From assembly GCA_907165065.1 (NCBI GenBank), contig OU015530.1, positions 53,542,465 to 53,606,464 on the forward strand: 64,000 nucleotides of DNA, given 5' to 3'. The translations under genes and the position numbers were made by a program. The DNA comes from Caprimulgus europaeus. Taxonomy: Eukaryota; Chordata; Aves; Caprimulgiformes; Caprimulgidae. Position 1 is the first letter of the stretch. Each line of letters starts with the position of its first letter. This document shows positions 37,338-50,628 of this stretch, one piece after another. The notes below the pieces were generated by a model. The model ran no database searches and was not told the origin of the DNA. It saw only the letters and a list, made by a program, of their open reading frames with translations.

Positions 37338-40300
37338 CCCAAATAAGAAAAACTCATTTTGCAGATCTTTCTTATATTGCATTTGGGAATGCCCTGCTAA
37401 ATGGGTTCTCTGACAGGGCTGATATTGTAATTATGGCATGTGTTGTCCGGTAGCTCTTCCCAGTCATTCCTAATATGATGGAGGGGTAGGGAGAAGCTGT
37501 CACTGGAGGTGTGCAACAGCATAACCCAGCTCCCTGGCTGCCAGCCAGGGTGGATAATAGACGTTTATTTGGTAGGTGTTCCTCTGACAGATCCCAGAGA
37601 AACTTCCCAGAGCATTTGTGGCACTGGAGCAGCAGTTTGTATCACCTCTACTGTCTCTAGGTATTGCCAAAGCCCTCTTGCACCCTTCTACCATCTCACT
37701 TTGGAGGACAGACCTCCAGGTCTCACATACTGTGCAGTGAAGCTCTCACTGGCCACTCCTCTCCTCCAGCCAGGGCTGTCCTTCTTGCATCTAGAGTGAC
37801 CCTTGCTTGAAGATATGGACTCCAACCAGAGCATGCACAAGTTTCCTTAGCACTGTGGATTTATTGCTTGAATGGGTTGCATGCCAAAACTCATTCCTGC
37901 TGCAATTAACAGGCACTGGTATAAAAGGACTAAAGTTTGGCTTTGTGCATTCTTTGGTGAATTTCAACAGGAAACTTCAGCTGATAGGTTATAGCACATC
38001 TTCTCTGCAAGGATGACTTCTGCACAGGGAAAAATCTTTTTTTTTCACAGGATCCCCAGGGAGCCCCAAATCACATCAAGCTTTCAGACCTTATCTCCAA
38101 GGTGCCAGCAGGTCTCTCCTCCTCTCAGAGGTCCAAGGGTCAGACGTTAACATCTGTGCTCTCAAGGCATTGTAGAGCTGTCTGTGATAACAGTGATGTT
38201 CACACATGCATGAAGAAGAGCTGTAGTGGAGGCCAAGCTCAGGTTCAGTAAGGGTATAACTCAGGAGGTGATGGCCACCTCAAACCTCAGTGCCTTCTGC
38301 TCAGAGCAGGCCATGCATCCTTCACCTTACCTTTTCCATAGCAGCAGGTATCCAAACCCAGCAGTTGGTGTCCTCAAAACATACTTGAGAAAACCCAATG
38401 CTGGTGTTGTCAGGGCAGCTCTGTGTAGATGAGAGCTACTGTGCTGATAAAGGCTAATGAGTTTACAGAGTATCTCCAGCATGATAGCAGCAGCTGCAGC
38501 CAATCCCAGGGACATTCCCCAGCCATTCACTGAGTCGGCAGAATTGTTAATCCTGGAGCATTAGTGATCTGAGGAGGAAACGACAGAAGAGAGACAGGCT
38601 GTTGCTTGGCCAGAATGATGGGAGGTATCTCCCCTCAACATAAAACTCAAATACAGGAGCTGCAGAGGCTCTGCATGTGGCAAGCTTGGAGTGACTGCAA
38701 ACACTACACTTGCAGCTTTGTCTTGATTTCTCAAGCTTCTGGCAGATTTAAGAGAGGGTTTTGTGAGGCAAGGGACTGATCCAAGGAGGTGGGTTGTCCA
38801 GGGAATGCCCAGACCCAAAGTCTAGGGAACATAGGTGCAGGTGTTGACCATTATTGGAATCTTGACTACAGGTCTTGTGCTACCTTCTGCTGTTTCCTGA
38901 CTTCATCTGCAGTTTCAAAAGCAACTAAAATACTAACATTGCAATTCCCAAGTTATCCTTTAACATCCAGGGCTCTGTTTCTGCATGTCAATGACTGCCT
39001 TAGACACCAGTTCTTAAATATGTTTTCCCTTCAGGAAGCTGTTACATGTGGGAATGTCAAAATGGACACCCTTTTCCCACAGGTCATGCTAATGAGCATC
39101 ACTGAAACATCCTAATTGCTGAGCCACCCTAGAAAGTGATTTACCATGTTAAGTAGTATCATGCTCCTGAGCAGAGATAGAAGAGAGCCAGGCCAGCACA
39201 TAACATCCATTTTCAGCTGACCTTCAGGACACCCCTGGTAGCCCACAGAACAATGCTCAGTGATGCAGGCTTCAAAGATGCTGTAGCCTCTGCTGTAATC
39301 CAAAATATTCCCAGGGTACTTCTTAGGTAAAGCTTAACACTTTAGGGGATGACTGCACTGTGTGGCTCTACCACAGCTTTCACTCTCACCAGGTGTAACA
39401 TCTATTTGACAATTTATTTTCTGAAAAGCCTCAATCATTTCAAATCCTAGGGTGCTGCAGAAAATAACTAGGTGGTTTTTTTTTTCTTTTTTCTTTTCTA
39501 TGGATAATTAAACTTTGCTTTATTCAAAGCTTTTCAAAGAACAGCTGACAGAAAATAAACCCTCAAACTCCAAGAAATGAAGGAAGAGTTGCTTTTACAG
39601 AGACATCTAAATCACACACACTTCAAAAACAGAGCACTGGAACCAGCAAAAAAGAGGCATTTAAGTAAGGGTCTCTTGTTCTACGGTTGCCAACAAAGAC
39701 ATTACTGTTACTGGACAGTGCTGTAAAGTCCTTTTTTAGCTCAATATAAACAGCTTTTTAAAATCCAAAGAATTCTTTAAAAGGCTGCCAAATTAGGTAA
39801 GAGAAAAATTGTAGCTACATTACCTTGAAAGTTGCTCTACAAGCCAAGAAGAGAGCTGCTCTACAAGTCTCATGTTTTTGGCTATATTTGCTTCTGTGAT
39901 CCTTACTTTTCATTTCTGATGTACGCTGGGATGCTGTTCCTACCAGATGCGTCTGCTGAGAAGAAACAAATAGGAAGGGCTTCCCCTCCAGCAGAATGCC
40001 CTAAGGGATACATTGTCCTCTTGTTATGTGAAAGCCAACATCACCATTTTCAGCTCACTCCAGCATTTTTAAAGCTCTGATAGTGTTCACTGCAAGCTGA
40101 AGGAAGAGGAGGTGGATTAGACACAGGATTTTGTTTGTAGAAAGTATCCTCCAACCTTGTGAGCCTCTGACCTTTTCCATAGTTGTGTCCCACAACTGAC
40201 TCATTACAGCAGGTAAGAAGCACGGAATAGATATTCAGTCACACAGCCCAGCTTGATTTAATTAGTGCCATTTTTAATTAAACTTTACCATTAAAGTTAT

Positions 40301-42621
40301 AGCAGGAGCACACTTATATAAAAACCACTAAATGAAGATTTCCTTGGCATCAAAGAAGGTGTGACTTCAGTTTAATTACTTAGCCCAACAGAGCTAGAAC
40401 GTGGATGCATCTGAGAACTGGTTGCAAGCAGTGTTCATAATTCAACCACCAAATTAAGACTGCAAACAAATGTATTTGCTGTACACCCCATGGCTGTCCC
40501 CCAGTGTTTTCCAACATGGTGGCTGTACAGTTTGATGCCAGCTGAGATACAGCTCTGGGGACATTTTTACTGTTTACTTTAAACAATTGATTAGACCCAC
40601 AATTACACTGTGATAATTGCTAGTCAGGAAGAGAAACTTCTGCACTAAGCAGGCAAGTAATAGGATGTGCTGTAATATTAGGTTCCCTTGAAATTCTTAA
40701 CCCATGAGCCATATTTATGAGTTGCCCAAGCCTTGCTTGTATGGAGCTTGGAAATTTGAACCTCATGGATTCTACCGTGACCAGGGTCCATTATCTCTGT
40801 TGGAGGGCCCTGTTGCTGAAAAGGAAGAGTTGATGAAATTTCCTTTTCCTGTTTCTCCATCCAGAAAGGGGACACTTGTCTGATCTGTGAATCATTGTGT
40901 GCTTGGAAGTAATGTCTAATTTGTCTACTCATCGCCAGACACATCCCCAAGCTCATCATTTTCTACCAGGAGGCAGAGAGAACAGCCATTAAACCCAGCA
41001 GTGAAAGAAGAAAATCACATGCACAATTTGCTGCCTGTGCCTCTCCCCTGGGAGTCCAGGGTTTAATGCAATTTGGTGTATCCCAGCCAGTGGTGCTTGG
41101 CTGCTTTTAATTAAAAAAAAAATTAAAGGATTTATGTTGGGATTAAATGGGATAATTATTGATTGATCTCTGCCTTCTAAATTGAAAAGCATTTGGATTA
41201 ATCAGCTTGTAAGTAGGAAATCACTCTGTTCTGGACAGGATGCCAGCCTCAGGCCCTGCACTTTGCCTTTAGCAGGGCTTTATTTTGTCCTCTTCCCCAA
41301 ACACCAATGGGAAATATTTTTCTTTATTCTCTTCTTCTTAATTCATACTCACAGCTCAGAAAAAAATTGCTTTTGTTGAGACAGGTTCTAGGTCACAAGT
41401 GTTAAGATCACCCTACCTTTGCAGGTTACTTTGTAGTACTCACAGAGAACATCTACCAGCCTCTGTAAGATCTTCATGCATCTGGCCAGGAAGTCTGGCA
41501 TCCTCCAAAACCCTTGTGCTGGGAACTGGGCAACCCACCTTCCAAGCAGGTTGAGTCAGCACTGAAATTCTCCATGGATGGAAAGAACAGGTTTGTGTCA
41601 ACAGCAATGCTGGTAGATCTGTCTTGGAGGTCAAGCAAAGCAGATGGTCAAATGGCTCAACCATCAGAATAGACTTGTAAATACAATGTGTAAACCTTGC
41701 TCTTGGTTTAGTTCTGGCACTGTATATATCACCCTATCTATACTAGCAGTTAGCATTTAGGTTAAGCAGGTGAGGAAGGTGGTAGGGCAGGATGAGCTAA
41801 AAATAATAGTGGCACACTCAAAATAATATTCTTCATCCCCAGCTGCAGAAGTAGGCTGCTGACCTAAGCACTATGTTCAGGTTTCTGCATTTATGCAGGA
41901 GCAGAAATAGTGTAGTTGTGAGACCCTCATCTCTGCTTAGATTATTCCACTTGCATAAAAACAGAAGTGGTGTTAACTCCCAGGAAACCCCAAGTGGAGA
42001 ATTTGGAAGAAAATATTTGCTATTTCAGGAGAAATATTTTAAAACCCAAGAAATTTCAACGGGATTTTTCAGACTCTGAATAAAATTCCCAGTTCCAATG
42101 AGTCATGTTTCTAATGCTAGAGCGTAGAAGCAAATTTTAACTTTAGTGAATGAGGAGAGTAATGGTCACATCACAGTCTTTGTCTTCTAATTTATCAAGT
42201 CTTGGGGAATTTTCCTATTTTATTTTTAAAAGTTCCTTCTTCCTCTAAGAAAAGGATCCCCTCTTGAAATATATATATTTTTTAAAGGTTCTCTGTCAGA
42301 TGAAACAAGGATACCTATCCAAAGAAGCTACATTTTTCTGCAGAAGTATACCAGTCACTGTGATGTCAATCCAGCACTGACTCACACACCAACCTCCCCC
42401 ACAGCTAATCTTCTGGAGGTAGGTGACCTGGCAGCATGGTGGCAGATTACATCCCTCTGTAGATGTAAGGTAATTCATACGTGAAAGGATGATGTGAGTT
42501 TCTCACACAGTAGTTAGCTCTATATTAACTGGAACAAAAGACATTTCTTCAGCACAGTGAAAGCCTCTCCTCTACGAACAGCCGAACTCAGAGAGTAAAG
42601 CACCCATGTATCAGTCTCACT

Positions 42622-44140
42622 CTCAGAATCACAGAAACACGGAATCGCCTGGATTGGAAAAGACCTTTAAGATCATCGAGTCCAATCATGAACCCAACAC
42701 TGACAAGTCCCCGACTAACCCATGTCCCTCAGCACTGTGTCTACATGACTCTTCAATCCCTCCAGGGATGGGGACTCCACCACTGCCCTGGGCAACCCCT
42801 TCCCAAGCCTCAGAACTCTTTCAGCAAAGAAATTCTTCCTCACATCCTATCTCAGCTGCCCTTGGCCCAACTTGAGGCCATTTCCTCTTGTCCTGTCACT
42901 TGTTCCTTGGCTGGACAGAACCACCCCTACCTCTCTGCACCCTCCTTTCAGGGAGTTGGAGAGAGCCAGAAGGTCTCCCCTCAGCCTCCTTTTCTCCAGG
43001 CTCAACAACCCTAGTTCCCTCAGCTGGGAACTCATCACACTTGTGCTCCAGACCCTTTCCCAGCTCCGTTGCCCTTCTCTGGACACGCTCCAGCACCTCC
43101 ATGTCCTTCTTGGAGTGAGGGGCCCAACACTGAACCCAGCACTCGAGGTGCAGCCTCACCAGTGCCCAGGACAGGGGTGAGAGAACTTCCCTGGTCCTAC
43201 TGGCCACACTATTCCTGATACTGGCCAGGATGCCCTTGGCCTTCTTGGCCACCTGGGCACACTGCTGACTCATGTTCATCCAGCCATCAGTCACCACCTC
43301 CAGGTCCCTCTCTGCCCAGCAGCTCTCCAGCCACTCCTCCCCAAGCCTGTTGCGCTGCCAGGGGTTGTTGTAGCCAAAGTGCAGAACCTGGAATTTGGCC
43401 TTATTGAAACTCATTCAGTTGATCCTGGCTCATCGATCTCATCTGTCCAGATCCCTCTGTAGAGCTTCTCTACCCTCCAGCAGATCAACACTTCTACCGA
43501 TCTTGGTGCCATCTGCAAACTAACTGAGGATACACTCAATCCCCTTTTCCAGATCACAGATAAAGATGTTAAACAGGAGTGACCCCAGCACTGAGCCCTG
43601 GGGAACACCACTCGTGACCAGCTGCCAACTGGATTTAACTCCATTCACTACCATGTTTTGGGCACGGCCATCCCAGGAAAGTAAATGCCCATCCAAGCTG
43701 TGAGCAACCAGTTTCTCCAGGAGAATGCTGTGGGAAATGGTGTCAAAGGCTTTACTAAAGACTAAATAGAAAACATCCACAGCCTTTCCTTCATCCATTA
43801 AGTGTGTGACCATGTTGTAGAAGCAGATCAGGTTAGTTAGGCAGGACTTGCTTTTCACAAACCCATGGTGACTGGGCCTGATCATTTGGTTGTCCTGCAT
43901 ATACTGCATGATGACACTCAAGATGATCTGCTTCATCAGCTTCCCCAGCACCTGACAGGCCTGTAGTTTCCTGGATCCTCCCTCTGGCCCTGCTTGTAGA
44001 GGGCTGTCATGCTGGTTAACTTCCAACCTGCTGGGACCTCTCCAGTCAGCCAGGTCTGCTGAACAGTGATGGAAAGTGGCTTGGTGGGCATCTCTGCCAG
44101 CTCTCTCAGAACTCTTGCTCAGGATTCTTGTGCTACACCT
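42622..44140 (-). mobile_element. CR1 LINE, longest copy in the window
   Basis: About 1.5 kb on the minus strand, from the reverse transcriptase palm to the 3' end (TTTCTGTGATTCTGA at 42622-42636, complement). Frame 44158-43520 reads [20 protein letters not shown], then [20 protein letters not shown], then [20 protein letters not shown] and stops at a TAG just upstream of the catalytic box. The box itself reads FADG instead of FADD (43508-43520 region). Frame 43414-42896 resumes with [33 protein letters not shown] and [19 protein letters not shown]. The copy is inactive: premature stop, frame changes and a lost catalytic Asp. It is 5'-truncated, abutting another CR1 of opposite orientation. 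The 3' UTR matches that of the 14.5-kb copy. Confidence 0.95.
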
Positions 44141-44829
44141 GAGGCAGAATAACCCCACACAATTGGGCTGTCTGGGGTCTGACCAGTTGGGGAAAGCTTT
44201 CCAGAAAGGATCTTGGTGGGTAACAAGTTCAACAGAAGTCTACAGTTCCTTGTGAAGGTCAGACACATATTGTGTTGTATGACACAAGTAGAGCCAACAT
44301 GTCCAGGGATGTAATTTTTTCCTCCTCTTGAGTCTCATAAAATTATCTGGATTACTGTGTCCAGTTTCAGGCTTCCCAATTCAAGGGGGATATGACAGAC
44401 TGAAGGCTGTCCAGTGGGGGGCCAACTTGATGGTTAGGGTGCAGGAGGACAAAGCATGTGAGAAGAGGAGGCAAAAGCAGGTTTTCCTCAGACTAAGAGG
44501 GGACAACATTGCGGTTTTCAGCTACCTAATGTGGAGAAAAAAGAGCTATATTTTTTTTCTGAGGAGTACAGCAAAACGATAAGAAGCAATGGCACAAGTT
44601 ACAGCAATGGAAATTTATATTATTTGTAAGGGAAGAAAAAAGTCCCCACAAGAGTGATACAGCCTGCAGCAGGGACCAGGGAAGCTGTGTCAACTCTGTC
44701 CTTGCTGATATTCAAAATCTATGTAGAACGGGCTCTGAGTAACCTGATTTGACATCAAACATTCGAAGCAGACTCTGCTTCAACCAGGGCATTGGATCTC
44801 CAGTCTAAATTATCCTATGATTTTATGGC
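44141..44829 (+). mobile_element. Older, decayed CR1 LINE 3' portion
   Basis: It begins CTACACCTGAGGCAGAATAA, corresponding to the VLHL-type segment of CR1 ORF2. It continues through GGATTACTGTGTCCAGTTTC (the YCVQF segment) and GAGGGGACAACATTGCGGTT (the RGD segment), to a CTTGCTGATATTCAAAATC-like segment near the end of ORF2, and a 3' UTR ending TTATCCTATGATTTTATGG. Divergence is much higher than in the adjoining minus-strand copy, with indels and no long frame (84 codons at most). It belongs to an older lineage whose 3' UTR reads like a TTGAGCAGGGGGTTGGACTA type. The boundary with the other copy is uncertain by about 25 bp. Confidence 0.8.
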
Positions 44830-46799
44830 ATATTACTGACTTCCACTGCAGAAATCAAAGTTATAAAGCATGGATTTTATTCTAAGAGTTCCAATCAATC
44901 TTTCAGATCCCTTCAGTCCATGCTTTTAAATGCTTGCAAGGTAGGAACTAAAGACCGTGAATCTGATTCTGATATTCCCTGGGCAACATGGGAAGCAGAG
45001 GAGACCTAATGTGTATGAGGGAGCCAGTGTCACCAGGGAGACACGCAGCAGACTGTGGGCTGGGATTTCCCGATGCTGAAGCCTGTGTGTCAGGCATCTG
45101 GCACTGTGGTAGCTGGCAGGTAACAAGAAGCATTAACGGATGAACTGTGTCACTGGTCAGTACAACAGCATATTTGGGCAGGAGACAACAGAAAGACTAA
45201 ATTTCTGGGTGATTATCATTGTAGGTTTAGCAGGTGTTTCTCATATTAGGAGGACATCATACCTTGTGCTTGAGGAGCCTTTAAGGCAGCAACTGAATTG
45301 GCCCTGCGAGAAGCTGTAGCACTGATAAGCCCTCAGCACCTTCTTGGAGACAGAAATTGGAGCAGACAGCAGCTGTTGATGTCCCTCCTGCCCCCACATC
45401 AGCGTAACCTGCTTAAGCAACTGCCTCTGCATTTAGAGCCAACCCTGGTACAGGATGACTGCGCAGACAAGGTAACCTTCACCCATCTCCTAGGAGTCTC
45501 GCAATGCATTTCTTTCTTCTCCACCCCCATCACTTTTCCATGACCTCAAAGTCCCCCTGGGGACTGTCAGAGTTTTAAATTATTTATTCCAGTAATGGCA
45601 AAAGCCCTGCAGAGCCCAACCCCTTCTTCTCAGTAACTGCTAGCTGTTTGGGACAGCTCAGGTCACCAGAGGGTGCTGCTGGAGCCCTTCAAGAGCCAGC
45701 CTGGCAGATTGAAAGTAAAATAAAAGTGCTCTTCTGCCCCCGCTCCTGTATTTCTGTGCGGTGACCCGTGGGTTTTCAGACAGGTTGGCCTTTTCTCCTG
45801 TGCACTCCCCATTCCTGAGAAGGTTCGTTGTGTAAAACCTCCTTTCTTTGTGGTCTCAGGGTTGCAGCATCCTGGAGAGAGATGTGTGTGCTCTCCTGAG
45901 ATTTTGCTCATGCTCTTTCAAAAAGTCATCTGGCAGCCCCGTGGTGCAAGAGTAGGAGAGTCTGTAAGGCTGAGTGGCTGACCACACTTACACATTAAAA
46001 GGAACTTCCACCACCCCAGAGAGGAAAGGAGAGGCTGTGTGTGTATCTGTGCACGTGGGCTGTGCATGAGCACACACAGAATCACTTAAAACCAGTAAAA
46101 GCCAAAGCATTAGTTTCACAAAGCGGCTGGGAAGTCTGTCTGGACCTTTTGGCTTCTTGTGCCTAAAGCTGCTGTTGTGACAGATTATCCTAGCAATTTC
46201 TGAGGCATCCCTGAATTTAGCCTTACATGTTTCTATACTGCTTGGTTTCCCAAATTAATCCTGGCTATCACTTGAGTACAATTAATGATGTTCTACTCAA
46301 GAGATTTGCAATTGTGCATCATGGGGCTGAAGTGCCTCCCTGCCTTCTTCACACTGCTTTTGGAGACCTTCTGTCGGGTGCACAGGAGTCACTGAGCATT
46401 TTGCAAAGGAGTGCCTGAAAATGAATCCTGCAGTCCTAAATGAACTGCTTTATAATCCTTCTATCTTCTTCAGGATGTCTCAGATTAATACTATTTGCCA
46501 GTCAATTCCCCCTCTCTCTAAAAAGGGCACCTACTTTTAGCCTCTCAGCAAATCTGACACATTGGAGTTTCCCTTGTGTACAATCCCACTGTCACCATTT
46601 TTTTATGTATTTTTAAAAAAAACTCTTCTTGAGTTCATGTAGTCCAGGACTAGGAATTTAAGATCAGTAATTCAAGTAGCTAGTGCCTATGGATACATAT
46701 GCATTTATAATACTTGCAAGAGACACAGCCCCCAGATTACACCACGGGAAAAAATAAAAACCTGGTGTAGGTTTGTAGAATCACAGAAAGACTCTCAGG
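44830..46799. other. Unique noncoding stretch
   Basis: About 2 kb without a recognised gene or repeat. Open frames are at most 82 codons. Confidence 0.55.
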
Positions 46800-47500
46800 A
46801 AAGACAAGCTCTGCGGTGGAGGCGATGGCTCTCTCCTGACCGCGGTTTTACCGTGCCCTGCGCAGGCCAATTGTGGTTATATAATACTGGCTCCGGAGCA
46901 GATGCTGCTGTGTTCGGATCGGGAGATTATAGCTGGCATGCACGACTAATGGAAGCTTTCTGACAAATGCAGCCAGCCCTGCCAGGCGAGGGATCGTGGT
47001 GAGGCCGACGGTCTCCAGCCTCTTGCTCAGTGATCTTCCCCACTGTCCCCGCGCAGCTGGGACAGAGATGGGGACCGGAGCGGAGGCTGCAACGGGACCT
47101 GGCACTCTGCTGGGAGCAGGCAGCCTTCCAAAGAAACAACCAAAAATCCCCAATAAATTCAGCAAATACTCCCCTCTTTGTCCCATGTGTGGCTGGAGGT
47201 GTACTACTGACTGTAACTGATGGACTGTAACAGTTGTCAGGTGCAGGTGTCTCGTTTGGAGGAAGATGATATACCGTGTCCAGGATGGTTCGTGTGTTCC
47301 TGTGGTTGAGTATCTGATTGAATATTTCTTCGTGTTCCTTTGTGATTCGCCACATGTTTGGTGTATCGAGTGTCTCATTACCTTTTTCAGCACCGTGACT
47401 TGGCTTTGTGGCATGTGCAGCATAATGCCACCACGAAAATGGAACAGGCCCTTATCGCAGCGTGCTGGGTACAGCTCTGACACAGACTGTAACACTTAGG
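46800..47500. promoter_or_regulatory. CpG-rich block with promoter-like and poly-A-like signals
   Basis: About 20 CpG dinucleotides fall in 46810-47100, far more than in the surrounding DNA. CpG remains moderately frequent to 47490. On the plus strand a CCAAT (46867-46871) and TATATAA (46878-46884) are followed 270 bp later by AATAAA (47152-47157) and a GT-rich stretch, the spacing expected of a retroviral LTR. The minus strand is open for 215 codons (47495-46848) and, in another frame, 142 codons (47355-46927, beginning MWRITKEHEEIFNQILNHRN). Neither peptide is one I recognise. I could not find TG/CA ends with a matching target duplication. It may be an unrecognised LTR, a CpG-island promoter or a CpG-rich enhancer. 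Confidence 0.3.
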
Positions 47501-50321
47501 TATCAAAAGGCTATCTTAACAATCCCAAATCTGCTCTGACTCTGCTTCAAAAAATCTTACACGTGATCTTTTGGTGGCATGGCTTTTTCCAGGCAGGTAG
47601 GAAAGGGGAGGGAAGCAAAAGCAACATCTCCAGATGCTGTTCACAACAGGGCTGCTCCCATCCCCACCTTTGAGAGATTTTCTATGTCTGACTGATCAAT
47701 GCCAGTCCCTGCTGTCCCCAGGGGGCTGCAAACTCAGCCTCCCAAGCATCCTGCAGTTTGACAGACAGAGCCGCTGCAGTCTGCTGACTCCCAGCACATC
47801 CCTCCAAAACCCTGGGCTGCTACATCACATTAAAGTGATGGATGAGGAAGAGCTGTTCGCAGCAGATTCAAACCACTCCTTGTTAGTGCTTAAAGGTTGC
47901 TTCACATCTGGATTCCATTAAAAAAGCTATCCAGTTTGGTGACCAAATAAAGCTCATCCAGGCATGGGACTGAATGAGCGAGCATTTCTAGTAATACTGG
48001 TGCTGCCTGGTTTGAGATATGTGCCACTGCTGATGCCCTTATGTTACCTTTACAGGAAAAGCTAAGCTATACTAGGGAGAGAATCCAACTGGATTCTTTT
48101 CCTCTTGAAATAAGATAATCAACATGCCACCTCCTACTCATCCACATTGACCATTTCCAGCTTCACCTCTTCTGTTGTTTTCTGATGTCTGACAAAACAG
48201 GTCTTTTGCTATCACCACCTGAATCTGAATCAAACTGGAAGATGAGAGCGGGTGGTACATTCCCATGCCTTACACCATAGGACATCCCATCTGTCCATAT
48301 GGAGCTGTGGGAGAACTCCCAACTCACATCTGCCACTTTGAGAAAGGGTATTTCTGAAAAGACAAGAAAAAGGGGTTCTGAAAGGTATGCAGGTGCCTTA
48401 AATTTGCCTGATAATATCCCTTGGGAAGATCTACCTAGGAGATTCTTCCTACCTTCCAGTCTCAGCTGAGCAGTCACCTGTCAGGACCATTTATGGTCCT
48501 GAACAGGTCAGGTGTGTCAGAGCCTCAAACAAGGGAGTGTTGGACCTTGCTGGGCTACAGACTCATGTATTATCTTCTAATTAACACTTTAATTATTCCT
48601 TTTTCTTGCCCTTCCACCACCTTCATGGATGCTTGCTCCATCCATCCATTTCACAATGGGCAAAGCAAGCAGACAGATTCCTCAAGGGGTTAATCAGCGC
48701 CACAACCCTTTGATTGCACTTCAGGATCTTCTAGGGCTAGGTACCAGCAGTACCCAAGTTCGTTTTAAGCCTGCTGGCTTGCAGCAATCTAATTAAAAGA
48801 GCATAGAGGTCAGAATGGGCTGCATAATTTGCCCAAGAAAGCAGATGAATCACTTCAGAGAAGGCTCTGTGCTCATATCTGTGGTTACATTGCCACCAGC
48901 ACCTGAGCTGTGTAATGCCCATCTTGTAAAGGCATATCTACATGATGCTGCAGCTCCCAGCAGTGGTGTTACCAGAATAAAATCTTGGGCTCCAGCCACT
49001 CTCCAAGCCACAATGTCTCACTTCCCTCAGTAAACAGCAGCTGCTTCTCTTCCCAGAAGTGACCACATTTCAGCAATGACTGTCACAACTTAAATATTTT
49101 CTTACCCACCAGAAACACGTGGGCAGACTGTACGTAAGGGTGTGCGTTCTTAAAGCGAGACATGCAAGTGTGGAGCTGGATGGTTCTTACTGGGTGGATT
49201 TTAACCCTGGGTTTATTTGTTCCTAGGGAGCACAAGAGCAACAGATCAAGTATTTGCTGTTTAAGAGCAGCTGAATCCAGCTACAAATGGTTCAGTTACA
49301 CAAGAATATTAGAAGCATTGAACCACAGGAGGAAGAGCAATGATCCTTTTCATGAACCTAATTGTAGCAGAAGAGCAGCAGCTCTACAGTGCCATGTGAG
49401 CATGGGGACACTGGCACTGGGGAGCCCATGGCACCTGTTTTCACCCCAGCTCTTCAGCTTCATTTGGAAGGCAAAAAGAGGTGGGATGGCAAGTCATCCT
49501 GACTGCACAGGCTCTGACAGTCCCACAGACTCAACAATATCCAGAAAGACAATATTTCACTGCGTACCTGGCATGGATTATTAACATGACCACTACCACC
49601 AAAATTCTCTAGGACTGTGGTCACTTGCTTGGGATGTTCTGGGGAAAGAAAACATGATAGAGGGGCAAAAAAATGTTATGGTAGATCAAGTAGTCTTCAG
49701 GTAACAGCTTTTAGTTGTTGCTTCACAGCAGGGTACTTCTTAACTCTCTATTTCAAATTTGCATGAGGTTGGACATAGTTCAGTTGTTAATAGCATATAA
49801 AAAATATCTCCAGTCATTTGAAGAGATATTAGATGACCTTGTTTTTTTTACAGCAGCAGTGACCTAGGGCAAAGGCTGTCATTATTCATGGCCAGGGCTG
49901 GGCTTGATGGACGGAGTCCTGCAGTGTGTTTGCAGAGGAGAAGGCTGGCTCTGGGCAGAGCTGGGGCAGTTCATCTGTCTCTGTGACCAAGTCCGCACAG
50001 TGCTATGCTGCAGCACCTCACAGCTCTCTGCTTACTGCTGCATTAAGCAATGTAGGGATGCTTTTCAGATGCTACAAAAACCCCAATGGGTGATGGAGAC
50101 TTTCACCTCCAGGACATGGTACAGCTTCAGGCTGGAGTGCTGCTAGAGAGGAATTAAATCTTTTGGCCAGTAGCACTGAGAGAGGCACCAGGGACAACTG
50201 ATGTGGGCTGGGTGTCCAAGCCTGATCAAGGTTTAAAATTCTTTAAGCCTGAACCTTAGTGAAACAGAAGGAAACTAAGTAAACACCATATTCAGAGAGA
50301 AATTCTCCCCTTGTCTCTCAG
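47501..50321. other. Unique noncoding stretch
   Basis: No gene or mobile element recognised. The plus-strand frame at 49162-49584 (140 codons) has no recognisable domain and no supporting signals. Confidence 0.55.
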
Positions 50322-50628
50322 GGGAGACCTTATTGCTCTCTACAACTACTTGAAAGGAGGTTGTAATGAGGTGGGGGTCGGTCTTTTCTCCCAGGTAACC
50401 AGCAGTAGAATGAGAGGTAATGGCCTCAAGTTACACCAGGGAAGGTTCAGACATCTGAACAGGCTGCCCAGGGAAGTGGTAGAGTCACCATCCCTGGAGG
50501 TGTTCAAGAAGTGAGTGGATGTAGCACTCAGGGATATAATTTAGTGGGAGTGGTGGTGATAAATTGATGGTTGGATTGGAAGATCTTAGAGGCCTTCCTC
50601 AACATTAATGATTCTGTGATTCTGTGAA
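50322..50628 (+). mobile_element. CR1 LINE 3' fragment with internal deletion
   Basis: It begins in the [20 protein letters not shown] segment at the end of ORF2 (frame 50311-50514) and ends with ATGATTCTGTGATTCTGTGA. Relative to the 9-kb and 22-kb copies, about 50 bp are missing near 50452, removing the [16 protein letters not shown] portion so that GGTTCAG is joined to the ACAGGCTGCCCAGGGAAGTG segment. The 3' UTR shows the usual GGTTGGATTGGAAGATCTTA motif. Confidence 0.92.

Larger units (their letters stand above)
30725..42621. other. Long unique noncoding stretch
   Basis: About 11.9 kb with no recognised gene, RNA or retroposon. It contains a T run at 37319-37337, a small minisatellite at 37261-37300, T-rich DNA at 39477-39498, and AT-rich blocks at about 35040-35085 and 40245-40385 with homeobox-type TAATTA motifs. 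Open frames do not exceed 111 codons. Confidence 0.5.
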
